From: an uncultured bacterium
GTDB taxonomy: Bacteria > Cyanobacteriota > Vampirovibrionia > Gastranaerophilales > Gastranaerophilaceae
NCBI GenBank assembly: GCA_902766105.1
Contig: CACXCI010000058.1
Span: 1 to 42,913, forward strand
Direction: 5' to 3'
Length of the DNA: 42,913 nucleotides
The position numbers and the translations under genes are program-made. Positions 7,407 through 16,425 of the stretch are shown piece by piece. Under the pieces are notes generated by a model, which saw nothing but the letters and a program-made list of their open reading frames with translations, was not told where the DNA came from and did not search any database. How positions within the stretch are numbered: position 1 is the first letter of the stretch; each line of letters begins with the position of its first letter.

Positions 7407-8261
7407 ATGTCAAATTTTGAAAACATTAAAAATATAGCTTATTTAGAGCCTTCAAATTCCTTTTCGGAAATGGCGATGGATGAATTTTGCAGGCAATACG
7501 AACTTAATTGCTTTACTACTCCAATGACCACTATCAGACAAATTGTCGATTATGTTACGGAAAATTCAATGGATACAATAGGGGTTTTGCCTGTTGAAAA
7601 CACAATAGACGGAACAATAAGAGAATCTTTAGACTCTATAATTTTAACAGAAAACCCAAATATCAGAATTATATCTGAAATAGTACTGCCGATTGAATAT
7701 TGTTTATTATCAAAAAATACCGAATTTTACAATATTACAGGTTTAATTGCACCACCAAGACTTTTGGGCAAATGTAACCAATTTATCTCTGAAGAAATGC
7801 CAAGAAACCTTAATATTATAGAAGTGCCTTCAACTCTTGAAGCAGCAAGAGAATTGAATAATTATAACCTTACATACGCATCTATAGGAAACAGAAAAAT
7901 TGCCCAAAACTGCATGCTAAATATTTTAAAAGAGAATATCCATAACGATAAAAATAATAAAACCAAATATATTTTGATTGGAGATATTGAAACAAAACCA
8001 ACCGGCAAAGATAAAACAACCGTAGCTTTTAAGGCTAATAACACTCCGGGGGCATTGTTGCAAATACTAAAAATATTTTTAGAGAATAGTATCAATTTAA
8101 CATACATTTCATCATACCCATCAAGAAACAATCCTAACGAATATATTGTTATAGTAACTTTTGACGGTCATATTCACAATAATAATTTGCTAAATGCAAT
8201 AAAGAATATAAAACCTAAAACATCATTTTTCAGATACTTAGGCTCATATAAAAGAGGCTAA
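7407..8261 (+). CDS. pheA: Prephenate dehydratase
   Basis: A 284-residue monofunctional enzyme that turns prephenate into phenylpyruvate in phenylalanine synthesis. The catalytic domain shows AYLEPSNSFSEMA (an altered form of the AYLGPEGTFSE motif), GVLPVENTIDGTI, PSTLEAAREL and a TKY version of the TRF motif near residue 185. An ACT domain follows from about residue 200, with GALLQILKIF (the GALxxxL effector motif) and NLTYISSYPSR, where most homologues have NLTKIESRPS. The changed ESRP motif could mean weakened phenylalanine feedback. No chorismate mutase domain is fused. The aro genes at 19279-20845 supply the same pathway. Confidence 0.92.
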   Translation: MSNFENIKNIAYLEPSNSFSEMAMDEFCRQYELNCFTTPMTTIRQIVDYVTENSMDTIGVLPVENTIDGTIRESLDSIILTENPNIRIISEIVLPIEYCLLSKNTEFYNITGLIAPPRLLGKCNQFISEEMPRNLNIIEVPSTLEAARELNNYNLTYASIGNRKIAQNCMLNILKENIHNDKNNKTKYILIGDIETKPTGKDKTTVAFKANNTPGALLQILKIFLENSINLTYISSYPSRNNPNEYIVIVTFDGHIHNNNLLNAIKNIKPKTSFFRYLGSYKRG

Positions 8262-8317
8262 TAACATATATTATGTTTTAAATTAATTTAGATTGCGGTT
8301 ACATAAATAATACAATT

Positions 8318-8337
8318 GTCGGAGTGGCAACGCCGAC
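8318..8337 (+). repeat. Hairpin repeat D, copy 1
   Basis: GTCGGAGTGGCAACGCCGAC can fold as a hairpin. It recurs at 32252-32271 as GTCGGTGTAGCAACGCTGAC. Most differences keep the pairing through G-T wobbles, and both copies lie just ahead of a family A-like GAGAGGG-rich stretch. Confidence 0.6.
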
Positions 8338-8343
8338 AAACTA

Positions 8344-8506
8344 CTGTCTATTATCCAACTCCCTCGCCCCAATGAGGGAGAGGGAAGAAAATCAAGTTGA
8401 GTTTACGAAACGTTGATTTTCGGGAGAGGGGGAAATGTTTTGGCGGTTACTGTTTACCCCCTCTCCCTAACCCTCCCCCTCGAAGTGGGGAGGGGATTAT
8501 AGACAG
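8344..8506. mobile_element. MITE-like 163-bp element
   Basis: The left end CTGTCTATTATCC (8344-8356) is nearly the reverse complement of the right end GGATTATAGACAG (8494-8506; one mismatch). Inside is an inverted pair GGGAGAGGGGG (8422-8432) and CCCCCTCTCCC (8457-8467), and the left arm holds a family A repeat. No coding capacity. No target duplication could be defined by eye. Confidence 0.5.
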
Positions 8507-8619
8507 ATATTGTATAATACATAGTCTAATGTGCCGCCTAATAATACGGTAATCATACCTCACCCAACCCTCTCCTATTCTTTAGGAGAGGAAAGTTGAT
8601 AACATAATATATGACATAT

Positions 8620-9945
8620 TCAGGCAATCTCACCATTTAAGTACCAGGTTTTGCATCCTGTAATTTTTACCTGAATAAATTCGCCGGTTATATCCTTATC
8701 ATAAGGAATATGAACAATCTTGTTATTACGGGTTCTGCCGGTAATAATATTTTTCCCCTTATGATTTTCAAAATTTTCCACCAAAACTTCCATTGTTCTG
8801 CCGACAAATTTCTTGTTTGATGCAAGACAACACTTGCGGTTTTGCTCATTAAGTCTTGCAAGACGTTCAAACTTTGTATCTTCATCAATAAATTTATCTA
8901 CCCATTTTGCTGCAACAGTTTTTTCTCTTGGAGAATACGCTGCGGTATTTGAATAATCAAGCCCTATTTCTTCCATAGCCGTTAAAGTTTCAACGAATTG
9001 TTCTTCTGTTTCTCCGGGGAAGCCTGCAATAAAATCACTTGTTATAGTAACATCAGGCACCATATCACGAATTTTCTGCGCAATCTTAAAGTACGTTTCT
9101 CTGTCATATCTTCGATTCATTTTTTTCAAAACTTCACTGCTGCCTGATTGCATTGGAATATGAAAATATTCACAAACCTTATCCAATTCAACAACAGTTT
9201 TGATTAGATCATCCGTAATATCTGTCGGATATGAGGTAACAAAACGAATTCTGAAATTACCATCTATTGAATTTACCTCTTTCAATAAATCTGCAAGGCG
9301 ATAATTTTTATCTGTGAAATCTTTACCGTAACTATCGACATTTTGACCCAACAGAGTAATTTCTTTGAAGCCTGAATTGAGGGCATCTTTAACCTCTTTT
9401 AAAATAGTTTCAGGTTGTCTTGAACGCTCTCTGCCTCGTGTATAAGGAACAATACAATATGTACAGAAATTGTTACACCCTTCTGTAATCGGTATCCACG
9501 CGTTTACTGATTTTACACGATTTATTTCAAATTTTACGGCTTTATCATCTTCTGTTACATTGGTTTCTTCACACTCGCATACCTTTTCACCATTATTTAT
9601 TGATTTTATAATTTCCGGCAGAGAATATATTTTATGAGTTCCCAAAACGAAATCAACATAATGCGCACGTTTAAAAATTTGCTCGGCTTTTTGCTGAGCA
9701 ACGCAACCGCAAAAACCTATTTTTAATTCAGGTTTTGATTTTTTCCACTTACCCCAAGTACCAATAAGGCTGTATGCTTTATCTTCACTAAGCTGCCTTA
9801 TTGAACAGGTATTAACCATTAACAAATCTGCCTCTTTTGGCTTGTCGGTTTCCTCGTAACCGAAATTAGAAAGCATACCAAACATCCGTTCAGTATCAGA
9901 TTTGTTCATTTGGCAACCCATTGTTTCTATATATACTTTTTTCAT
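8620..9945 (-). CDS. miaB: tRNA-2-methylthio-N6-dimethylallyladenosine synthase MiaB
   Basis: A 441-residue methylthiotransferase that adds a methylthio group to i6A37 of tRNAs. The N-terminal UPF0004 domain holds the auxiliary cluster cysteines C11 (ETMGCQMNKSD), C47 (NTCSIR) and C81 (GCVAQQ). The radical SAM cluster is C157-x3-C161-x2-C164 (GCNNFCTYCIVPYTRGRERS). A TRAM domain ends the protein (GRTMEVLVENF to QVKITGCKTWYL). Length and domain order match MiaB more than MtaB or RimO; YTRGRERSR supports this. It is divergent from the first UPF0489-like gene and convergent with pheA. Confidence 0.93.
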   Translation of the reverse strand: MKKVYIETMGCQMNKSDTERMFGMLSNFGYEETDKPKEADLLMVNTCSIRQLSEDKAYSLIGTWGKWKKSKPELKIGFCGCVAQQKAEQIFKRAHYVDFVLGTHKIYSLPEIIKSINNGEKVCECEETNVTEDDKAVKFEINRVKSVNAWIPITEGCNNFCTYCIVPYTRGRERSRQPETILKEVKDALNSGFKEITLLGQNVDSYGKDFTDKNYRLADLLKEVNSIDGNFRIRFVTSYPTDITDDLIKTVVELDKVCEYFHIPMQSGSSEVLKKMNRRYDRETYFKIAQKIRDMVPDVTITSDFIAGFPGETEEQFVETLTAMEEIGLDYSNTAAYSPREKTVAAKWVDKFIDEDTKFERLARLNEQNRKCCLASNKKFVGRTMEVLVENFENHKGKNIITGRTRNNKIVHIPYDKDITGEFIQVKITGCKTWYLNGEIA

Positions 9946-10016
9946 AATTAATCCTTTATATTTCCGCTATTATTTTAATCATATCTGAAAAATGCTTAAT
10001 GTAAAATAACAAATAT

Positions 10017-10043
10017 TTGACCTATCGTTTTTCACTCTATAAA
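10017..10043 (+). promoter_or_regulatory. Possible promoter of the UPF0489-like gene cluster
   Basis: TTGACC (10017-10022) and TATAAA (10038-10043) are separated by 15 bases. The predicted start lies only about 5 bases before the ATG at 10055, so the first gene may have a leaderless transcript, which would agree with its lack of a Shine-Dalgarno site. Confidence 0.4.
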
Positions 10044-10054
10044 ATAAAATTAAG

Positions 10055-11065
10055 ATGCTAATTACCGGAAAAAATTTTACAATTTTAAGTCTGATTTTAT
10101 CGATAGTTTTTATTATTATCGGTTCTTCATTAATAAAAAATTATAAAGAAAACAAAAGCTTTAAAGAAATTATCAAAACAGCAACCAAAGAAACAAAATT
10201 AATTGATGCAAATTTTGATCACAATCAGGCTTTGGATTTCAGCGATTACATAAAATCACAAAATCTTAAATTACCCAAAATTATAATAAATTTTGATACC
10301 CACAGCGATTTATATATAAATAAACCAATCACAATACCGAAAGAAGAAGGTATTGCAAGCTGGATAAATGCTTACTTGGCAAAATATCCGACTGTTGAAG
10401 AGTTATATTGGGTTATGCCTGACAAAGAAGCAACCACTCAGGAATTGCAGGTTATTTTTGCTCAAAATGATATTAATGAACTTTTTGATGGGGTTGAATT
10501 TTATGGCAATTCTCTTTACTTTGAACTGCCGCAAGATTATTTTATAAAAAATCCGTTAAATAAAATTTCTTACTCTCAAGATTTTATTATTGATAAAAGA
10601 AATGGCAGACTAAATGAATATATAGAAAAAAATAAATATTCACAGCAGTTAACTAATCAATATACGAATTTTGGCAAAAGAATTAAAATAACAACCTGCA
10701 CCATAGACACTCTGCCAGATTTTAAAGGGAGTAAAGTTTTCTTGAGTATTGATGCCGATTACATAAGCAATTCCGGATTTGATACTCTCAAAAATTTCAA
10801 GCTTATACGTAACAAAAAAGAAATTATGCAAGAATTTTTCGAAATTTTTGAAACGATAAATTCAAAAAATATTCAGCCGGAATATATTTCCCTATCTCTT
10901 TCGCCTCAATACTTACCCAAACAATATCACAAATTTACTTATAAAATTTTCCAAAAAATAATCAAATTTTCAAACAAAAAAGATGCACTAAACACATATA
11001 CCAGAGGTTATAACATAACACCTTCCGGTAGAAATCCGGAGGAAAAAATTGATTATACAAAATAA
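10055..11065 (+). CDS. Membrane-anchored UPF0489/arginase-fold-like protein, copy 1
   Basis: A 336-residue protein with an N-terminal membrane anchor (about residues 8-27) and a soluble domain likely outside the membrane. Motifs in order: DHNQAL (55-60), NFDTHSD (79-85), YWVMPD (118-123), FLSIDADY (229-236) and SLSPQYLP (281-288). DxHxD followed by SxDxD is the two-metal ligand layout of the arginase/deacetylase fold, and the DHNxAL plus DTHSD pairing resembles the UPF0489 (C5orf22-like) family. Family membership is from memory of motifs and not a search. It is the first of three tandem paralogues; its 3' end overlaps copy 2 by 17 bases. Substrate unknown. Confidence 0.8.
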   Translation: MLITGKNFTILSLILSIVFIIIGSSLIKNYKENKSFKEIIKTATKETKLIDANFDHNQALDFSDYIKSQNLKLPKIIINFDTHSDLYINKPITIPKEEGIASWINAYLAKYPTVEELYWVMPDKEATTQELQVIFAQNDINELFDGVEFYGNSLYFELPQDYFIKNPLNKISYSQDFIIDKRNGRLNEYIEKNKYSQQLTNQYTNFGKRIKITTCTIDTLPDFKGSKVFLSIDADYISNSGFDTLKNFKLIRNKKEIMQEFFEIFETINSKNIQPEYISLSLSPQYLPKQYHKFTYKIFQKIIKFSNKKDALNTYTRGYNITPSGRNPEEKIDYTK

Positions 11066-12029
11066 AATTATACCGACAATATCAATTTTTATAACAAGTA
11101 TTTTGATAGGTCTTGCCCTATATTTTTCCTATACGGAAAAATCAGAACAAATAACAAATAATCAAATAGAAACTCTCCTCCAAGAAATTACAAAAGATAC
11201 GCAATTGATTGATGCAAACTCTGATCATAACCAGGCATTAGATGTCATGGAATATGCAAAAGAAAACAGTATTAAAATTCCTAAAACAATCGTGAATTTT
11301 GACACTCATAGCGATATATATTTGAATGATTATCAAACCTTCCCCGATTCAGGGGTTGAAGATTGGTTGAACGAATATATTGCACAAAATCCTGAGGTCG
11401 ACACCCTATACTGGGTTGTACCTGACGAAGAAGCAAATAACATTCTAATGCAAATTCTTATGGCTGTGAAAATTTTTGATATTCCAAAAGAATTTTCACC
11501 CCTTATGGGAAATTCTATTGCCAAAATGAATCCATTTCATTTTGTTTTTAATCCGCTTAATAAAAAAAGTTTTACCCAAAATTTCTTAATTGATCCGCAA
11601 ACAAAAACAATGAACGAATATATCAAAGGTCATAAGCTTAATGAAAAATTATTCAAGAATAACATAAAATACAAAAATGTCAGAATTATAACCTGCACCA
11701 AAGATACTTTACCGAATTTTAAAGGAGAACAAGTATTTTTAAGTCTTGATTCTGATTATATGAGTAATTCCGGCTTTGACACAGCATTAAATTTCAAATT
11801 TATAAAATCCAACCAAGAAATTTTTAATACCTTTTACTCTGTATTTAAAACGACCAAAGATAAAAAAATGAAACCCGTTATTATTTCAATGTCGCTATCT
11901 CCCCAATATCTGCCAAAATCAAAACACAGTTACGTTGAAAAAATACTACAACTTGCAATAAAATATTCAAAAAAACAAGATATTATAAAAAATTACAAAC
12001 ATCATTATGACCCTAAAAGGTACGAATAG
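11049..12029 (+). CDS. Membrane-anchored UPF0489/arginase-fold-like protein, copy 2
   Basis: A 326-residue paralogue of its neighbours. It starts with TTG: GGAGG (11038-11042) sits 6 bases upstream and no nearby ATG exists. The N-terminal segment IIPTISIFITSILIGLALYF (about 7-26) is a membrane anchor. The motifs DHNQAL, NFDTHSD, YWVVPDEEA, FLSLDSDYMSNSGFDT and SLSPQYLP are all kept; the second metal motif reads DSD instead of DAD, which keeps both aspartates. The 17-base overlap with copy 1 suggests translational coupling in one transcript. Confidence 0.8.
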   Translation: MIIQNKIIPTISIFITSILIGLALYFSYTEKSEQITNNQIETLLQEITKDTQLIDANSDHNQALDVMEYAKENSIKIPKTIVNFDTHSDIYLNDYQTFPDSGVEDWLNEYIAQNPEVDTLYWVVPDEEANNILMQILMAVKIFDIPKEFSPLMGNSIAKMNPFHFVFNPLNKKSFTQNFLIDPQTKTMNEYIKGHKLNEKLFKNNIKYKNVRIITCTKDTLPNFKGEQVFLSLDSDYMSNSGFDTALNFKFIKSNQEIFNTFYSVFKTTKDKKMKPVIISMSLSPQYLPKSKHSYVEKILQLAIKYSKKQDIIKNYKHHYDPKRYE

Positions 12030-12038
12030 GAAATCTAC

Positions 12039-13049
12039 ATGAATAAACAAAAAATAATTCTACCAACAATAATAACTCTTACAGCGATATTGATAATATC
12101 AGCAATTTTCTTTTCTCTAAAAAAAGAAAATACAAATATCATAGATCTTATAAGACTAACTACTCAAAACACAAAACTTATTGATGCAAATACAGACCAT
12201 AATCAAGCCCTTGATGTGGCAGAATACGCAGTAAAATCGGGAATAAGCATCCCTTCAATACTTATAAATTTTGATACTCATTCAGATACTTACGTAAATT
12301 ATCCGGTTATAAAATACGGCACCGCAGGTGTTGAAAACTGGATAAATGAATTTCTTGCAAAATATCCTCAGGTTAATGAATTATACTGGGTAATGCCTGA
12401 TGAGGAAGCTAAATACATTCCGCTTCAAATATTTTTTGCAGAGGATAACTATGATTTAATTAAAATAGGAACTGATTTATACGGCAATTCCCTAAAAAAG
12501 GATATTAAATTGTATAAATTTGTTTTCACTCCGCTTACACAAAAAAAATATACCCAAAATTTTGTTATAAATACTAATACCGGCACACTTAACGAATACG
12601 TAAAAGGGTTGGAAATAAATAAAAATATTTTTCCAAAAGACCGCCCATATAAAACCATAAAAGTAACGACTTGCACAAAAAACACCCTGCCCGATTTTAA
12701 AGGGAAAAAAGTTTTTTTAAGTATTGATGCCGATTATATAAGTAACTCCGGATTTGATACCTATGAAGGTTTTAAGATAAGAAAGACACCGAAAGGAATT
12801 GAGCAAGGCTTTACCGATATTTTTAAAACAATCAAAGAAAAAAATATAACGCCGGAAATCCTTTCAATGACACTTTCCCCTCAATACCTGCCAAAAGAAC
12901 ATCACACACAGGTTGAACATATTTTTGAGTTTATTATTCACACCTCCGGCAAACAGGATGAAATTAAAACATACAAAAGACAGTACGATGTACCAAATCG
13001 CCTTATAGATATATATGATAAATTTGAAGAACTTGGTCTTATGAAATAG
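12039..13049 (+). CDS. Membrane-anchored UPF0489/arginase-fold-like protein, copy 3
   Basis: A 336-residue paralogue with ATG start and AGGAAA 7 bases upstream, beginning 9 bases after copy 2. The N-terminal anchor is IILPTIITLTAILIISAIFF. Motifs DHNQAL, NFDTHSD, YWVMPDEEA, FLSIDADYISNSGFDT and TLSPQYLP are present. Compared with the others it has an extra C-terminal tail (NRLIDIYDKFEELGLMK). It ends one base before the stop of the convergent helicase gene. Presence of all presumed metal ligands in all three copies argues that each is functional. Confidence 0.8.
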   Translation: MNKQKIILPTIITLTAILIISAIFFSLKKENTNIIDLIRLTTQNTKLIDANTDHNQALDVAEYAVKSGISIPSILINFDTHSDTYVNYPVIKYGTAGVENWINEFLAKYPQVNELYWVMPDEEAKYIPLQIFFAEDNYDLIKIGTDLYGNSLKKDIKLYKFVFTPLTQKKYTQNFVINTNTGTLNEYVKGLEINKNIFPKDRPYKTIKVTTCTKNTLPDFKGKKVFLSIDADYISNSGFDTYEGFKIRKTPKGIEQGFTDIFKTIKEKNITPEILSMTLSPQYLPKEHHTQVEHIFEFIIHTSGKQDEIKTYKRQYDVPNRLIDIYDKFEELGLMK

Positions 13050-13050
13050 G

Positions 13051-16000
13051 TTATATATCCGTTGTCAAAATTCTATCTAAACAAGCTTTAGCACTATATT
13101 GCCACTCACGATAAGTAATACGTTTGACCTTATACCCGCAACGTTCTAATATTGCTTGTTTTTTCATATTTGACATGTGGTGGAGTTTTTTATTATCCTC
13201 AACCCCATCAACTTCAACAATAAACTTATCATCAACAACCAAATCAGCACTCAAACCGGCAATATCAACACCTGCCTGAACAACATGATCAAGTTTTCTT
13301 ATTTCTTCTGCTATTTCACGCTCTAATGAATTTTTATAAATATTTTCATCTATACCCTCATTTAGAATTGTTGCTTTTCTGTCTTTATATTGCTTCAGAT
13401 AAGAAACATAATGTCTAAAATGTCCGTCAGGCATAGTTTCCAAATCATGTGATACAAAATTTATACATTTGCTTCTTGCACGTGTAATCGCTACATTAAA
13501 CAAATTCGGTTTTTGCAAGAAGGTTATACTTTGCGGATATGAATTATTCGCAAATGCCCACGACATCAAAATTATATCTCTTTCATCACCTTGGAAAGTG
13601 TGAGCAGTACCAATTTCTATCTGGTGTTTTTTAATCATATAATCAGATAAAACTTTTGGAACAGAAATTTTCAATTGCTCAACCTGCGCTCTGAATGGGG
13701 AAATAATACCGATAGAAACCGGTTTGTCGGGATTTTTACGCTCATCTTCAATAATTATTTCATGTAATGTTTTAACAAGAGCCTCTATTTCCGGCAAATT
13801 ACGAGTTGCATCGGAATCAACTTTACCATCTGGAACCATTACAATATCTATTGCATCATTTTCAATCGTGTCTTTTTTCATAACTCTAATTCTGTCATTA
13901 TAAAATTCGTGGTTAGAGAAATTAATAATTGGCGGCAAACTTCTGAAATGTTCATCTAACATAACTGAATTCATAGAATAATAATCAGCCAAATCAAACA
14001 TAGAATTTGTCCTAAACCGCCACATTAATTGATATTTATCAGGAATACCGTATTGGCTCAGGAAGGATTGTTCTTTTGCCTTTTCTAAGAATGATAAGTG
14101 AGGTAATTGTTTGTCATCTCCAACGACTACCGTACGTTTTGCACGATACATTATAGGAAAACAGCTTGCAATATCACACTGCGAGGCTTCATCAATAACT
14201 GCAACATCAAACATACCCGGTTTCAACGGCAAAGAATCCGATACAGCATAAGTTGTTACACACCAGCAAGGAAAAGCATCCAACAATGGTCTGAAATCCT
14301 CTGCTTCCATAATACTGTCAGTCGTTTTCTTTTTACGGCTTACCAAAGCTTTTGCATGAACTTTTATTCTTCTGACCTTTTTAGCATCATGCAATAAAAC
14401 TTTCAAAGCTTCTCTTCTTGTACTTTTTAAAATATTTATTGCCAATGAGCCTTGTTTTTTCTTCATTTGACGAATTTGCTCAATCATGACATGAAGATTA
14501 CCAATTTTTTGAATATCGGCTTCTATTTTTCGCAAACTCCATTTTTGAGTAACAAAATCCAGCTCAACTTTTAATCTGTCTAAAGTTTCAGGTTCAACAT
14601 CAAAATGCTTTATATCAAGAATTTTCTTTAATTGTCTCAAACTGTTCATATTGGCAAGACCGGCAAAAAATCCTGATTTTTCCATATTATCGTTTAGCGT
14701 TTTTATAATATCGTTTACACTATCAATTTCAGACTTTTTCAAAGGTCTTTTTATATATTCCAAAGCACCGACAATTGCTGTTTGCTGTTTGATTTCATCT
14801 TTTAAATCATGCCAGTCTTTTTCAAGTTTTATAATTTTTTCACATTTAGCTTCTGTTTCACGTAAGATATCCAAATGTTGACGCATATCTTTCACATCCG
14901 CAAAAATAAAATCATCAATATCATCATCTAACCCAATTTTACCTGATGTCAAATCTGACAATTGCTCGCTTAATTGTCTTTGATAATTCATTCTGCCTGC
15001 TCTTAACGCCAAAAATGGAGCGCCTAAATTATTCAATCTGTCTGCTACAACATCGACAGCCTTATCCATACGAGAAGCAACAAGAACGGTCTTTCCGTTT
15101 GCAATTAAATGCGCAACAAGGTTAACAATGGTTTGAGATTTACCTGTTCCCGGAGGTCCTTGGACTGCAATTAATTTGCTGTTTTCCACATTTTTTATGA
15201 CTCTTTCCTGCGAATCACTTAATGCCAATGGAGTTATAGGATAAAATTCACCTTCCCCATCTTTTAGCGGAAAATTCTTCTCAACAGATTGAGTATATTC
15301 ATCATTTATAATACCTAGTGTGGTTTCTCTAAATACTCCGCTTGGTTTATCTGCGATTTGTAACAATTCGTGCAACACACCTGCTGTTACTGCCGGTCTT
15401 TTAGTTAATATAATTGCACTTTGATATGTTACACTGAGCTTTTTAATTTCTCCAACAGCAGCTTTTTGCTTTTGCTCTTGAATTTCATCATCTATAATTT
15501 CATCATAATTTTCACCGGTTATTTGTACATCTGACAAATCCGAAGAAATTTCATCTTTAGCAACATTATCCTCCTGCTCATCCATAGAGGAATCCTCTGC
15601 TATTTCAATATCAGGAATCAATGATTTTAATGTTGTCAGGAAAATATCCATTTTTTCTTTTGTAATCGGAAGGTCAGGCACAACATCCAATATCCCCTCC
15701 AAAAACATATCAACCTCATCATCATCATCACTTTTTTTCATTAAAGCAGCTAAAGCACCTGTATTTAAAGACAAGACATCATCTTGCAAAATACAATTGA
15801 TACTGACACCATTACGTTCAAGGCGACAAGGAACATATAAAAGCGGAGTCAAAAATTCATTACCTTTTCTGGATTTACCGCTTTTACCGACCAAAAACAT
15901 ATAACCGTATATCAAATACTTATCTCTTGCACTTGATACACCCTGAAGCATAAGTTCCGTCAAATTTGGATTTGAACCGTCAAGTTTCAGATAATCAAGT

Positions 16001-16185
16001 CCTTGGGTTAACAAAGTTTCCTGCTCTTTTAAGAAAATCCATTTGTTATCTTTATCACCCTTTAAATTACGAAAAGTTGAGCTTTTAACCTCTTCTCTTA
16101 CACAGTCGTGTAAATACTGACTTAATTTTTTTATAAAACTGTTATTAAATGCCGAATTTAATGCTTTAGTTGCTTCTTGTAACAT
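13051..16185 (-). CDS. Superfamily 1 (UPF1-like) helicase with C-terminal nuclease-like domain
   Basis: A 1044-residue protein. Helicase motifs: Walker A QGPPGTGKS (342-350), motif Ia VLVASRMDKAVD, motif II VIDEASQCD (663-671), motif III VVVGDDKQLPHL, EHFRSLPPI (745-753), SPFRAQVEQL, AHTFQGDERD (861-870), and VAITRARSK (898-906). An acidic linker precedes the helicase (about 150-245) and a long charged insertion lies between motifs Ia and II. The last about 90 residues (from 955) contain GLSADLVVDDKFIVEVDG, with D981, E991 and D993, and resemble the restriction-endonuclease-like domain (DUF559/MTES_1575 type) found at the end of such helicases. A role in DNA or RNA repair or in defence is possible; nothing beside it decides this. 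Confidence 0.88.
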   Translation of the reverse strand: MLQEATKALNSAFNNSFIKKLSQYLHDCVREEVKSSTFRNLKGDKDNKWIFLKEQETLLTQGLDYLKLDGSNPNLTELMLQGVSSARDKYLIYGYMFLVGKSGKSRKGNEFLTPLLYVPCRLERNGVSINCILQDDVLSLNTGALAALMKKSDDDDEVDMFLEGILDVVPDLPITKEKMDIFLTTLKSLIPDIEIAEDSSMDEQEDNVAKDEISSDLSDVQITGENYDEIIDDEIQEQKQKAAVGEIKKLSVTYQSAIILTKRPAVTAGVLHELLQIADKPSGVFRETTLGIINDEYTQSVEKNFPLKDGEGEFYPITPLALSDSQERVIKNVENSKLIAVQGPPGTGKSQTIVNLVAHLIANGKTVLVASRMDKAVDVVADRLNNLGAPFLALRAGRMNYQRQLSEQLSDLTSGKIGLDDDIDDFIFADVKDMRQHLDILRETEAKCEKIIKLEKDWHDLKDEIKQQTAIVGALEYIKRPLKKSEIDSVNDIIKTLNDNMEKSGFFAGLANMNSLRQLKKILDIKHFDVEPETLDRLKVELDFVTQKWSLRKIEADIQKIGNLHVMIEQIRQMKKKQGSLAINILKSTRREALKVLLHDAKKVRRIKVHAKALVSRKKKTTDSIMEAEDFRPLLDAFPCWCVTTYAVSDSLPLKPGMFDVAVIDEASQCDIASCFPIMYRAKRTVVVGDDKQLPHLSFLEKAKEQSFLSQYGIPDKYQLMWRFRTNSMFDLADYYSMNSVMLDEHFRSLPPIINFSNHEFYNDRIRVMKKDTIENDAIDIVMVPDGKVDSDATRNLPEIEALVKTLHEIIIEDERKNPDKPVSIGIISPFRAQVEQLKISVPKVLSDYMIKKHQIEIGTAHTFQGDERDIILMSWAFANNSYPQSITFLQKPNLFNVAITRARSKCINFVSHDLETMPDGHFRHYVSYLKQYKDRKATILNEGIDENIYKNSLEREIAEEIRKLDHVVQAGVDIAGLSADLVVDDKFIVEVDGVEDNKKLHHMSNMKKQAILERCGYKVKRITYREWQYSAKACLDRILTTDI

Positions 16186-16425
16186 TTTTTCCCCTTTTAA
16201 AACTGCAATTAACTTTATTTTATAATATTTTATGCCAAAATCAAGAGCTAAACATCATCAATTTAAAGTATATAAATAAATGGTAATTATTTAGCAGTTG
16301 CCACAAGAGTAAACCAAACGACAATCATAATGTCATTCCGAGCTTGTTTCCATAACTGTTCAAGATTAATTTTCTTGATAATAGTAGGTCGATGTTGCGG
16401 ATTTTGACAAGTGCCGTGTAAGCTA

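Larger units (their letters stand above)
8262..8619. other. 358-base gene-free stretch made of repeats
   Basis: Between convergent pheA and miaB lie a 20-base hairpin repeat (8318-8337), a 163-base element with inverted ends (8344-8506), and a further CCTCACCCAACCCTCTCCTA-type stretch ending near 8595. No open reading frame of note and no RNA gene were seen. Confidence 0.7.
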
